DNA from: Larix sibirica
Lineage: Eukaryota > Streptophyta > Pinopsida > Pinales > Pinaceae
DNA: 21,542 bases
Direction: 5' to 3'
Assembly (NCBI GenBank): GCA_004151065.3
Contig: NWUY0300010586.1
Span: 30,858 to 52,399 of the forward strand
In this document: positions 11,711-21,131 of the stretch, in pieces
Position numbering within the stretch: position 1 is the first letter of the stretch
Layout: each line of letters begins with the position of its first letter
Made by a program: the position numbers and the translations under genes
The notes under the pieces: model-generated
The model's database searches: none
What the model was told of the DNA's origin: nothing
Seen by the model: only the letters and a program-made list of their open reading frames with translations

Positions 11711-12484
11711 ACACTGCTTACCTAGCCAAATTATTATTATTATTGTTTTTGTTGTTGTTACTACTTTCACCCAATCGAATCACATACAATAAAATATGTT
11801 AATAGCCAATAGGTATGTAATATTTCATCTACAAAATGTTTGGAGTTAAGATTGTTTTTGGCATGTTCTATCCTCTTCTAAATATCCTTTCCACTTTTAG
11901 GAATAAAGAAAATCTATGTTCTCAGGAAATCAACATATTATTGTTCCAACTTGAGTAGATGACCCTGAACCTTATATTGGAATATCTATGGTCTAATCCA
12001 CCATGCAAAACATGAGAAACATTGGCCCATGTAAAATCCATATAAAAATGGTTTTGAGTTTCTAACCAAACAAAAAAGAATCAACAAAAGTCCATGCAAT
12101 AAATGGACGTAGAAAAAAAGTTTGGAGTCCATTGTTTGGGATGTAGGCATATTTCATTAATTAAGCAATGTTGTTAAAGTACGCAAAATAATTACTATCC
12201 ATTACATACATAAAATGATAAATAGATGTTTGGTATAAATGTAAAGATGTAGCAAATACACAATACTTGTAACTGGTTTCTAATTTCTAAAATAAAGGAT
12301 TTTTATGTCTATATTTCATGTTTGTATTTGTAATTTGTCATTTTTTTTACATTTTAAAATATATAAAACATGTCCCCCATGTATTGTTTCCAAGGTAGAC
12401 GTGTACTATGTCAGATACATGTACCCACATGTACTTTATGTCCCATGTCCCCGTGTCATGTGACTTAGGTTTTTTCCTTGAGTC

Positions 12485-13089
12485 TGTTGGCTAGTATTCT
12501 CGTAGAAATAACACAATAGTGAAAACAACAGATCCAAACCAGTGCACAACAAAGAGATCAACATGGATAGGGCACAGTGCTAATATTTTTATTTGAGAGT
12601 AGCGACCAGTGATGCAAGAAAGGGCACATGCATGTGCTAGCTTCATCCTCTTCCAGATTTAAAAGTCTGATTTTAGACTTTGCTTTTGTTGTTTCCAGAA
12701 GTTTGGCGTGCCAGATTTAGCAATTTTCTTTTTCAAATTTAGAAAGGCACCATCTTTAGCTACAATTCAATTTACAGCTAGAGTGCATTAGTCAGAAAAC
12801 TTCCAATTTTAGGAAGGGTGCACTTCCCTAGACAATATTATATTAGGGTTTTGCTTTTCTAATTTAGGTGCCCACGAAGATGGGCTATTTTTTATTTTAT
12901 CGTAACCCTCTTCATCTATAAAAGAAAGTCAGGGGTGTGAGTGATATATTCATTCCAGTTTTGAGCTATTATTGTTGTACTGCTTGAGTTTATGAGAACC
13001 AGAAATGTTTTGAGTGTTGTAGATTCTATTGTTTTTTGTTTGTATTTTCAGTTAGCTATGTGTGTGTAGATATAGCATATGTACCAACA
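12485..13089 (+). mobile_element. Copia-type LTR candidate (copy B of 4483-5087)
   Basis: Identical to the first at offset 8002, including the TATAAAA box at 12917-12923. It must not be mistaken for the second LTR of the same element: it matches because the whole 8-kb block is repeated, not because the two LTRs flank an element. Confidence 0.55.
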
Positions 13090-13219
13090 ATTTTGTGAGT
13101 TTAGTTTACTACTTTCTAGGGTTTTAGGTTACGCTTACCATGAACTGAAATTTTAACATAGACAACTGGTAGAAAGTTTGATTTATCTTACTCATACCAC
13201 GATGAAAACATTCTTTGTA

Positions 13220-13812
13220 GTAAGTATTGTTTCCGGATTCATGACTTTGCCAATGGCTATGCACTAGAAGGTTGTAAAGAGGATACCAAGGTATATACAA
13301 AATACATTGGATTTTGGGGTGGAGTTTATCAAGAATGACAAGTTTAGTTTAGCATGTTATATAGATTCAAATTGGGCAAGGTCACAAGAATACATAAATT
13401 CTAATTTCAAGGATATGCATTCTACTTGGGTTCGGGTCCAATTTAGTGGACTAGAAAGAAGAAAACTACATTGGTGCTATTTCCCATAAAGGCATAGTAC
13501 AAACTTGCAATAGAAGTTGCATGCAAGACAATATGACTAAGGAGGATAATGGAGGATGCGTAAGTCTATTAGAGTGGAACAACCTACTTGTGTTATGATA
13601 ATTAGAGTTAATGAAACTAGTGATAAATCCAATTTGTCACTCGAAGATAGCATGCAGAGATTCATTGTCGCTTCATCTTAGAGGTGTTCAAAACAAGGAG
13701 ATTGAACTTTTCTATTGTCCTTCTTAGAACCATTGAGTTTATGTATTCACCAAGCCTTTTCAAAGGATAAATTTGTAAAATTTTAAGACAAATTTGGTGT
13801 GAAATTTAATGG
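13220..13812 (+). pseudogene. Decayed Copia RNase H remnant (copy B of 5218-5810)
   Basis: Same sequence and same lesions at offset 8002, including the in-frame TAG (13265) and the stop ending the CYIDSNWA frame (13489). Shared lesions with no private mutations are what a single locus assembled twice would give. Confidence 0.8.
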
Positions 13813-14098
13813 ATTGGTCATCAAAGGGGATGACATAAATATGAATATTATGACCGATGTTTACTCATGTACACAAATAACATGTAAGTATCGGGCCTCT
13901 AAAACAAATATAACTTCAACTAGTTAAGGCAAATAAGGTAAAAGTAAATATAATGATCAATCTTTATTTATGTACATAAGTAAAAGTTACGTATCATGAC
14001 TAGATAATAGTAAATATAACTATAAGTTAGACTAATTAACATAAATAAGATGAAAAATTAATTAAGTAAATTAATGGTGAGGACACACTCCAAAACAT

Positions 14099-14175
14099 TT
14101 GGGAGTTATATCAATTATGTCCAAATATGTACTTGAGGCTTGGGAGTTATATCAATTATGTCCAAATATGTACTT
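14099..14175. repeat. Two tandem 36-bp units (copy B of 6097-6173)
   Basis: Same pair (14099-14134 and 14140-14175), part of the duplicated 8-kb block. Confidence 0.9.
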
Positions 14176-16034
14176 AATGCCTCAATAATGAAGAAACATC
14201 TCGCATAGTGCATTTTCTCTCTTTAATATTTTGTAATGGGTTGGGAACTAAGTGTGGCCATATCAAGATAAACAAAGGTTTAAAAACTTTAACAACGTTA
14301 AAAGCTTAACCCATTCAGTGTGGACATTTTGCATATAGTATCACATTCTTTCTACCTCAACTTACTAGCTAATTTCAACATCTATTACTACTCACGGCAC
14401 ATAAACCAATAAATTACTACTATTTTAGGTGGTCGCAAAGCAAGCTTGCCATCACAACGAAGCAACTCCCTTGACTTTCTTTTCACACCACTTCAATTAT
14501 ATCTATAATTCAAACGGAGGACAACTTCTAAAATATGGAGGAAATGTCAAAAAGTTTAGTCTTATAAATATATTTTGAGCTAATTATTTAAATATATTAA
14601 TTCTATAAAAATGTTAGATATAGAATTAGTCTTATAAATATTAGATATACTCATAGGAAAAATATAAAATGTTAGATATATTAAAATATTATTTTCTATC
14701 AATCAGACCATTGTCTAGCAATAGAACATAGCACTTGCCATAATGTTGACCCAAGTTAAAACCTTGTTTGGCATGCTATCATGTGTTATTACAGGGGAAT
14801 GCCAATATGGGGCAAGTAAACGAGGTCAGGTGCATGCTATGTGATTTTGACAACAAATATGCCTTTTGAATGTGACATCTCAGCAATGGGGAATTATGAG
14901 CTTCGGTGCACTTTCTTAATGTTAAAATGAGAGAGTATTTCTATTGTTTTACTACCAAAATTAAAGAAAGAAAAAAACATTATTTTCTAGTTGTATTGAA
15001 TATGTTTTGTGGATATTAAGGTGGGCCTTCTTCCATTTAAAAAGGGTACCAAACTCTTTTTAAATCAAGCAGTTATACTCTAGGTCTGCTTAACAATATA
15101 CTTCAATCCCAACACAGTCCTATAAGCCTATTTCTTCTTCTAGCTTCTCATCTTGGTCCATATGTTTTGGTATCCTACTATAATGCGAAGATTTATTGTC
15201 CTCTTGCATTTTAGATATAGGAGTCTATAACATAATCATGCAATCATGAACTGCATGAACTCACATAACATGCTACATTAGCAAGACCTGGACTTTAAGG
15301 TTTATCATGCAATTCTAAATTTATGCCCATTTTGACATTAAGAGAATAATAGAATACCACTAGGGAAAAAATATGTCTTGGAAAATGTAGTTTACTTAAT
15401 CTACCAACCACATACATCTACCTCAGTAGTTCAATCTTCTAAAAAAATTATTCGCTTCGGCATTTCCATAGCTAAGTATGGATGACTTGGACTGTCAATT
15501 GTAAAGGAAGGTAATAATTGCACAAGACTAATAATCTTAGGACAACAATCTAATGTAAGACAAAACCATTGATACTAATGAAGTTCTAATAGCACCAGCA
15601 AGGACGATATAAATATTTACTTATTGTGAGACAGTACAATGAAACATATTAGTCTATTAGTATTAATTGCATAAAACATAATTGTAAGAGCCTCATCATG
15701 GAAAAAGGATAAGGGTGTTGCAACAAATCAAAAGAGAGAGAGATTATCACTTATGGAATAGATATGAAACAACAATATGACCTAGGAAACCAACCAAGAA
15801 ATCACTATTAGTTACAACTTACAACTTACAACATGTTAGACAAACAAGAACATGCAAATACAACAGTGATTGCTTGACATAAAATGCTTGAAGTAAATGT
15901 TTGGTGCCAAAATCACTCTTGACATTTTTTCACCCAATGGTTATAACATATAAATATCATTGTAGACAACCTCAAATAAGATTGCAATTATGCACATCTC
16001 CATTTTCAATATCTAAATATATTTTAATAAAACA

Positions 16035-16301
16035 CACCATTAACTAATCATACTAGGCTCTGGTGATAATTTTGGCTATTATCATGTTAGAGGTACATGG
16101 TGATAATTTTGGCTATTATCATGTTAGAGGTGCAACCATGTACAACTGATGTAAATGATATACTTATTAAGGAAAAATAACAAACATAATCAATACAAGT
16201 CAAGGGTTGTACTCAACTGGTGAGTCAAGTAAATATTTTATCGGGATACATTTTAATAGAGGAAGGCATTAGAGCTCCTCTTTGCTAAATTATCAATCAA
16301 T
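16035..16301. other. Single-copy intergenic sequence after the repeated block
   Basis: This is the first sequence not present earlier in the window. Apart from the direct repeat at 16061-16131, nothing is recognisable. The last hundred bases could be the 5' leader of the SNX2-like pseudogene, which starts at 16302. Confidence 0.5.
16061..16131. repeat. Two 34-bp direct repeats, period 37, each with a 7-bp hairpin
   Basis: The word starting TGGTGATAATTTTGG and ending TCATGTTAGAGGT is present, identical, at 16061-16094 and 16098-16131. Within each unit TGATAAT and ATTATCA form a perfect 7-bp stem around the loop TTTGGCT. It lies just beyond the end of copy B, so this repeat is single copy in the window. 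Confidence 0.85.
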
Positions 16302-16860
16302 ATGATGGGGTCTGAAAATGAAGAGAGTCAAGGAGCTAAGTCCTTCACTTCAATACTTGACCACAAAAAGCCATAAACATCTTATCTACCCAATAAAGAT
16401 TATAAAATCATAACGTCAAGGTGGGGGATGTCTTATTATGAAACTCAAAAACATCTATTTCCTACAGAGGCCCCATCGTGGTCTTCAAATGAAGATTCCT
16501 TTTAGTAGAGTTGTTCCTAGAATGTGAGAAAAAAGAACTCATTTTGAGGCTTTAACACTATCCCTGTCAACCACTCGAAGAACGTGATGAGAATGCCACT
16601 TCCCTTTTTCCTAGGGGAAACACATATCTTATCGTCACTTGCACCAATACCCTTGAATTTGGCAATAAGGAGTTTAAGTTCAAGTGTCGATTTCGTGATT
16701 TTGTCACTCTAGCTAATGTGATTTATGAGTCGTATCGAGGGTATTTCATCCCTCCTCGCCTAGAAAAACATATTATAGAAATTTAGGTTAAGTGGAAGGA
16801 TGAGTTATTGAGTAACACATAATTGTTATGGAAGAGGCATAATTTCCAGCTACTCTATAC
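16302..16860 (+). pseudogene. Sorting nexin 2 (SNX2)-like pseudogene with PX-domain fragment
   Basis: Plant SNX2 proteins bind phosphatidylinositol 3-phosphate through a PX domain and act with retromer at endosomes. The clearest part is 16616-16783 (56 codons), starting GNTYLIVTCTN and continuing EFKFKCRFRDFVTLA then ESYRGYFIPPRLEK. These are the PX features RFRD (the RRYSDF-like lipid-binding motif), YRG and the IPPR-x-x-K loop in SNX2-type form. Upstream, LTLSLS (16552-16569), then PLEERDENATSLFPRG in a shifted frame, fits the segment before PX. ATGATGGGG at 16302 opens MMGSENEESQ, which recalls, from memory, plant SNX2 N-termini. A TAA at 16374, frameshifts near 16570 and upstream, and a TAG at 16784 break it. 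VKWKDELL just after the TAG still follows the family pattern. The C-terminal BAR region is not recognisable. No intron is evident from start to PX, so a processed copy or a single large exon are both possible. Confidence 0.78.
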
Positions 16861-17361
16861 ATAAGAATAAGAACCATAACATGTTTCTCTTTGACTTGTG
16901 ACCTTGTAGAATAGTTCCTTGCTACCCTAAATAAAGGTGAGACCGATACAGGTGTAGGTGCAAAGTTAAGTTTTGTGAAAGAGGAAATGTTGGAGTAAGC
17001 CCAATTATTCCTTGTCAATGTCATAGAGGCATAAGCTCTACTCATCACCATCCATCTCAAAGTCATCCCTGCAATCCTAAATTATAAATCTAATAACACC
17101 CAATAACTTGTTTTTCTTCCTATGAAGGACATAATAAAATAAAGTAGCACAATAAGAAGCGAAAGCAAAGTTGCAGAAATCCCTAACACCCCCCTTCCTT
17201 TCCAAATTCTAAAATTTGTATCACATGTGGTTTGGTTAAACCCCTGCTCACCACAATCATCATGTAATTTTGGTTTTGGCAGTAATCGCACAAGAATCCA
17301 CATGGATATGACAAGCCACACAAGAATCAAGGAAAATAAAAGACAAATCAACCTAAAGAAT
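16788..17361 (-). pseudogene. Unidentified minus-strand reading frame with two hydrophobic segments
   Basis: On the minus strand, one frame stays open from 17361 to 16788 apart from a single stop at about 17082. The first part (17351-17082) holds two hydrophobic stretches, ICLLFSLILVWLVISMWILV and GISATLLSLLIVLLYFIMSF. They are separated by a roughly 30-residue Cys-containing loop (HDDCGEQGFNQTTCDTNF). A plausible 3' splice site (minus strand, pyrimidine-rich then CTTGTAG) ends at 17362, so this could be an exon. The layout loosely recalls DUF1218-type plant membrane proteins, but that is a guess. The second part (17066-16788) has no recognised motif and overlaps the tail of the SNX2-like pseudogene on the other strand. 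It may be chance. Confidence 0.25.
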
Positions 17362-17768
17362 CTACAAGGGAAACCAAAAATATTAAAAATCAGAAGTATG
17401 AGTCAAGCCCTATTATGGAAGATCTCGTAGTCAAAATTGTGGATCATAGTTCAATTCATGTACAAGATTCAGAAATTCTTTTCTTTGACCAATATAGGAC
17501 AGAGAATTGTTCCAAAGTAAACCAGATTTGGTCGTATATGATGATAGTGATGGGATGTGCCACGTTATTATTCTCTTATTAATAAGGTGGTCTATGTTGC
17601 ATCCCTTTAAAGTGGTTGAGCTGGGTAGAGGGAAAGGATAACGACCATGACAATTTAACCAGGTGGACAAGGATTGGAATTTGGAGGGCTTATGGGGAAT
17701 TTAAGTGGGAAGAAAGACCACCAATAATTTTTTGAATATATTTTCTAGCTTGATGAAAGGGAAAAATG
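17362..17768. other. Unassigned sequence between the pseudogenes and the LINE
   Basis: No gene is supported. A 79-codon minus-strand open frame (17431-17670) has no recognised motif. The sequence abutting the LINE tail (GATGAAAGGGAAAAATG ending near 17768) should contain one side of its target-site duplication; the other side lies beyond the window. Confidence 0.5.
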
Positions 17769-18151
17769 TTTTTTTTGTAAATAAAAAGACTATATATTAC
17801 TTCAAAAAACCAAATACATGTCGCTCTTTCAAATTTTTAGAGGTCCACTATCACCATCCATGATTACACAGAATTACACAAATAAAAAAGGATCAAACTG
17901 TTATGGACTAGCTGCCAAAAAATAGCAGATACTGGCTAGTCCTATTCTGCTAATGATCATAACTACTCCTACCAAGTGTCTATGCTTAACTATGACAGGA
18001 GAACAGAAAACAAAACTAGAACCCATCTAACCCTTGAAAATCACATCGGATCCTTGGAGCGATTCTCCACGCTGACGCCATCCACGATCGTGTGCATACC
18101 TTTGTCTTCCTGCGTCATCTTCTCACCCTCCCCTTGCTGCAAGTCTGCACA
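17769..18151 (-). other. LINE 3' untranslated region and poly-A tail
   Basis: This runs from the stop after PSSKKN to the A-tail, read as T at 17769-17776 on the + strand. Just before the tail the minus strand reads GTAATATATAGTC, TTTTTATTTAC, then A8, like many plant LINE ends. It contains the hairpin at 17905-17942. Confidence 0.65.
17905..17942 (-). repeat. Hairpin in the LINE 3' untranslated region
   Basis: GGACTAGC (17905-17912) and GCTAGTCC (17935-17942) form a perfect 8-bp stem. An inner TGC/GCA pairing closes a T-rich loop with an asymmetric bulge on the minus strand. It lies about 130 nt from the tail. In stringent-type LINEs a 3' stem-loop is the signal recognised by the element's RT; that role here is inference. 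Confidence 0.5.
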
Positions 18152-19084
18152 CTAGTTCTTCTTGCTGCTAGGTCCAACATTCTCCTCATTCTCCATACCC
18201 GGGTAATAGAAGGAAATTCCCAGCTTCTGAGCAATCAGGTCAACTTTGTAGTGCATAAGTCGGCTATCAACGTTATGTTCTTTCCATGCTCGCATCGTTT
18301 CTTCATCACCCTGCCTTTTGACAGAGCCATCCATGGTAACATGTGCCAAGAGATTCTTCATAACCCAGTACACCATAATCATCTTGTCGTAAGCCAAGGC
18401 TCTTCCAGTAGTGGTACTAGGATCAACCACCCTCTCTTCAACCTCCATTCGAATGGTCTCAATTGGGATAGTTTGTATCTCCTCCCACAGATGCTTTTCA
18501 ATGGCTTTGATATCATCATGAACCACATGATGAATTCGCTCCCAAAATAAAGTGGTCGCAATCTGTGCACGAGTTTGAGCTTGTGTAGCATGGTCCCCAG
18601 TGCCACCCTTCTCGTCCACCCTCTCCCTTTTCCCTTACATTCGCAGGGATCCGGGGAAATACCAGAGTCCAAATTAAGATGACATTTGGGAGCCATCCCG
18701 GGAAAAAACAGGGTGAATCCCACACACTCTGGCGGTCTAACAATAGTGAACCACTCCCTCACCACCTCCTAGGGGATACCGTCAACCACAGGCAAGGAGG
18801 AAAAACCAGCGTTCGAAAGATGGTGATAGCAAGAGTACAAACATTCATTAGGATATAAAGCCCAGGTCACCATGATTTCAATGACAGGGTGGAGACCTAC
18901 CCCCTCCGTAAGGTACCTTTTAGCTCTCCTCATCGTACATCTCCCAGTACCATTAAGATGAACTTAATTTCCAGATATGGAAACTGGTGTGAATCCTGCC
19001 TCCAAATCTCCACACGCTTGGCCCGGTGTCCTCTAGTACCACCATCAATATTTGAGCTAATGCAATCTGTCCTTCTCCACATAA
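18152..19084 (-). pseudogene. Unrecognised coding-like sequence downstream of the LINE RNase H
   Basis: About 310 codons of protein-like sequence follow the RNase H, spread over three frames. The pieces are CISSNIDGG with KRVEIWRQDSHQF (about 19075-18925), then RYLTEGVGLHPVIEIMVTWA, SNAGFSSLPVVDGIP, a TAG, EVVREWFTIVRPPECVGFTL and APKCHLNLDSG (18920-18630). An uninterrupted 155-codon stretch follows (18619-18152), starting DEKGGTGDHATQAQTRAQ and ending PSSKKN-stop. The last part is charged and helix-like (HVVHDDIKAIEKHLWEEIQT, MRAWKEHNVDSRLMHY). I recognise no known domain. It is either a C-terminal extension of ORF2 or a separate downstream ORF. Its openness next to clearly decayed domains argues that it was coding. 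Confidence 0.5.
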
Positions 19085-19771
19085 CTACTCAAGGTGACCT
19101 GACGTCTCCGAGGTGATCTCCGTCGGCCTCCTGTCAACGTTCTGAGAATCCTGCCCACTGTTATCCACCTGTCTACTCTTTACGAAATCCGAGTTGGCCA
19201 GGTTGATGCAGTTGGGTGCCCAATTTTCGTTCGCAAAGTTTCTCATGTGACCTATGGTCAAGGCCCTACCTACCTCAGAACCAAAGTTGGCTAAGAGATC
19301 CACGACTTTGTTCGCCTCCCTCCTAACGTGGCTAAAAGAAATTGAATTATGAGTTATCATTAGATGCCTGAGAATGTCTAACCGGCTTGTCAGCCGCCAA
19401 CTAATAGAGATATGTTCTGTGGATTGACCATTGGATAGTTTCTTGGCCATTTGGATAATAATTTTGGAGTCACCCTCCAAACACATTGGAAACCAACCTT
19501 CCCTGATAGCCATTCGAAGACCCTATACGAGGCCTTCAAGTTTAGCGGAGTTATTAGTATCATTGCCAAGGAATCCAAAGTCAACTTTCAGGATGATCCC
19601 ACTAGCGGTTCTACAAACTCCACCAAACCCTGCAGCTCCTAGAATTCCCTTAGAGGCACCATCAAAGTTTATTTTAAATTCATTCCTCACAGGAGGAAAC
19701 CAGAGATTCGGGCTAGAAGGATTACAAATCCTATCTATCCTTCGGAGCCCATCCAAATCCCTCCTTCCCAA
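19085..19771 (-). pseudogene. LINE RNase H domain (RVT_3 type)
   Basis: RNase H degrades the RNA strand of RNA-DNA hybrids. All four acidic catalytic positions are visible: Asp in NFDGASKG (19661-19663), Glu in AKLEGL (19535-19537), Asp in LEGDSKIII (19469-19471) and Asp in HVRREANKVVDLLANFG (19298-19300). The H-x-x-REAN-x-x-x-D ending is the signature of the RVT_3 form found in a plant L1 lineage. One in-frame TAG (about 19523) divides it between GLV and GLRMAIREGW. A frameshift around 19800 separates it from the linker. The frame ends with a TAG at 19085-19087, which could be the genuine end of ORF2 or another lesion. Confidence 0.9.
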
Positions 19772-19900
19772 ACCCCGGCCAGTAGCTATGCGCTCTTCTT
19801 CCTCCGGAGATCCTTGTCAGTTGTTCCCCATTTCATGCTTCTTATCGTTTCTTGAAGGTTGTTGACCAAGTTCCTCCAGATCACCTCTTCACTGTGCCGC

Positions 19901-20200
19901 TTATCCCTGAAAAATGCGATTGTTTCTTTCCTTCCAAACATTCCAGAGAATCATCCCTAGGAACATCCTCCATAACATTCCAAGGATCGGGTTCTTGAAG
20001 GCCTGAACATTCCATTCCCGAAGAGACTGGTTCGGTTGTCCTCTAATTCGATCACTCCTTCTAAAGATCATAGCTCCCCTATCCCATAAAGATTCAGAAA
20101 AGGGGCATTCATCAAGGATATGTCCTAAGGTTTCTTCATTGTTGAGACATAAGGGGCATCGAGATGGGCCATGAACCCCCCTCTTCCTTAGGTTTTCCAC
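19901..20200 (-). pseudogene. LINE zf-RVT zinc-binding domain and following segment
   Basis: The frame reads VENLRKRG then RCPLCLNNEETLGHILDECP. It keeps all four likely zinc ligands of the zf-RVT family: Cys (20156-20158), Cys (20147-20149), His (20120-20122) and Cys (20105-20107). The downstream FSESLWDRG, then GMLWRMFLGMILWNVWKERN ending NNRIF, is the usual block after this finger. A one-base insertion at about 19915 moves the continuation (DKRHSEEVIWRNLV) into another frame. The domain is thought to help ORF2 bind nucleic acid. Confidence 0.92.
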
Positions 20201-20883
20201 CGTTAAAACCCTTCACCAAGTCACCAACCAACAAAAGACAGTCGTTTTAGGCCAAGGATTCATGTCCCAGATCTTCTTCCAGGTTGCTTCATCCCCTTCC
20301 TCCCTGCTATTTCGAATATCATAGGCTTCTTTGGTACTGAAAGTGCCTCTTTGCTTACATCCCCATCTCAAATTATCAGGACCCGTTTTAATGTGGAGAA
20401 ATATTTCCTAGAGGATAGTCTCAAAGGATCGGAGATCATCTTCGTTAGTTAAATCTCCCCACTAATGCTGACCCAACCATTTCTTATGACCATCTTGAGA
20501 TGGGTCTTCCCAGTAATGGCAAACCTTGAATTTGCCTTCTTCCAACCCTCCGGCTTTAATATTCTGCCATCTAGGGTCATCACCGAGTTTGGGCAATTGG
20601 TTCCAGGAATCATCCCAAAAATTTGCTAATTTGCCATCACAAATTTCCCAAAAACTATGATCCTGGATGATCTTGCGTCCCGACTGGGCTTTTATCCAAA
20701 TGTGGGATCCCACCAACTCCTCATTATATCTAATCAGCTAGTCCAATGGTCTGTCTCTTGCATATTTCACATGCCAAAGTTTCGCCCAAGGTTCTATCTT
20801 ATAGTTGCACCATCTCCACCAATTTTTGGATCCTTGAATTTCACTAACCACCTCCGGATCCCTAAGGCCTAAACCACCTTTTT
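20201..20883 (-). pseudogene. LINE ORF2 region between thumb and zinc finger
   Basis: After the frameshift the text continues GKGGLGLRDPEVVSEIQG, NWWRWCNYKIEPWAKLW, then SHIWIKAQSGRKIIQDHSFW and ANFWDDSW. The last matches the G-x-x-x-x-F-W-x-D-x-W block of plant L1 ORF2 proteins. GTFSTKEAYD and WKKIWDMNPWPKTTVFCWLV lead into the zf-RVT domain. In-frame stops occur after RDRPLD, after KKWLGQH (TAG), after FETIL (TAG) and after LVTW (TGA). Confidence 0.85.
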
Positions 20884-21131
20884 CCCTTTAGGTGACATAT
20901 TTTATCCCAACTGATCAGGGCAAAATTGGTTTTCTTTTCCCTCCCTCCCCATAGAAAATTTCTTTGGATTCCCATAATTTCCTTGATGATTTCCTTTGGC
21001 GCAGAAAGAATGGAGAAGAGGTAGATCGACATAGCCTGAAGAATTGATTAGACCAGAGTTAGCCGGCTTGGAACGTTTAGGGGGCAGAGAGTCCAACTAG
21101 CGAGCTTGCTTCGAAGTTTTTCTAGGAGGTC
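20884..21131 (-). pseudogene. LINE RT thumb/connection segment
   Basis: This continues the same frame after the TAG: DLLEKLRSKLASWTLCPLNV, SRLTLV, a TAA, then SILQAMSIYLFSILSAP and RNFLWGG, with FALISWDKICHLKGK. These are the standard L1 features after the palm: the leucine-rich helix, the S-x-L-x-A-M-P-x-Y block and the FLWGG motif. The frame is lost at a five-base T run on + (20879-20883). There an extra A on the coding strand shifts GGLGLRDPE into another frame. Confidence 0.88.

Larger units (their letters stand above)
8034..16034. repeat. Copy B of the 8001-bp direct repeat
   Basis: This is the same sequence as 32-8032, shifted by 8002. It begins immediately after the single ambiguous base and ends at 16034, where new sequence starts (cacc at 16035 onward). 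If the two contigs simply overlap, removing 8033-16034 would restore continuity from 8032 into 16035. Features inside copy B should not be counted as independent evidence. Confidence 0.97.

Noticed and set aside
4483-13089. Two identical 605-bp LTRs about 8 kb apart, like the ends of one full retrotransposon
   Set aside because: The identity is not confined to the LTRs: the whole 8001-bp block, including long flanks on both sides, is repeated. The internal sequence lacks gag, protease and integrase. The second copy comes from the block repeat.
16872-17111. Plus-strand frame containing GETDTGVGAKLSFVKEEMLE as the C-terminal BAR part of the SNX2-like gene
   Set aside because: A few residues resemble the GET-x-G-x-L-x-F-x-K area of plant SNX2, but neighbouring residues do not fit, stops are frequent and the intervening domain is missing. 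The similarity is too weak to annotate.
18092-18550. 152-codon plus-strand open frame
   Set aside because: It is the antisense shadow of the 155-codon minus-strand frame at 18152-18619 in the LINE. It has no recognised motif of its own.
19431-19865. 144-codon plus-strand open frame
   Set aside because: It lies antisense to the LINE RNase H domain, whose catalytic residues are clear on the minus strand.
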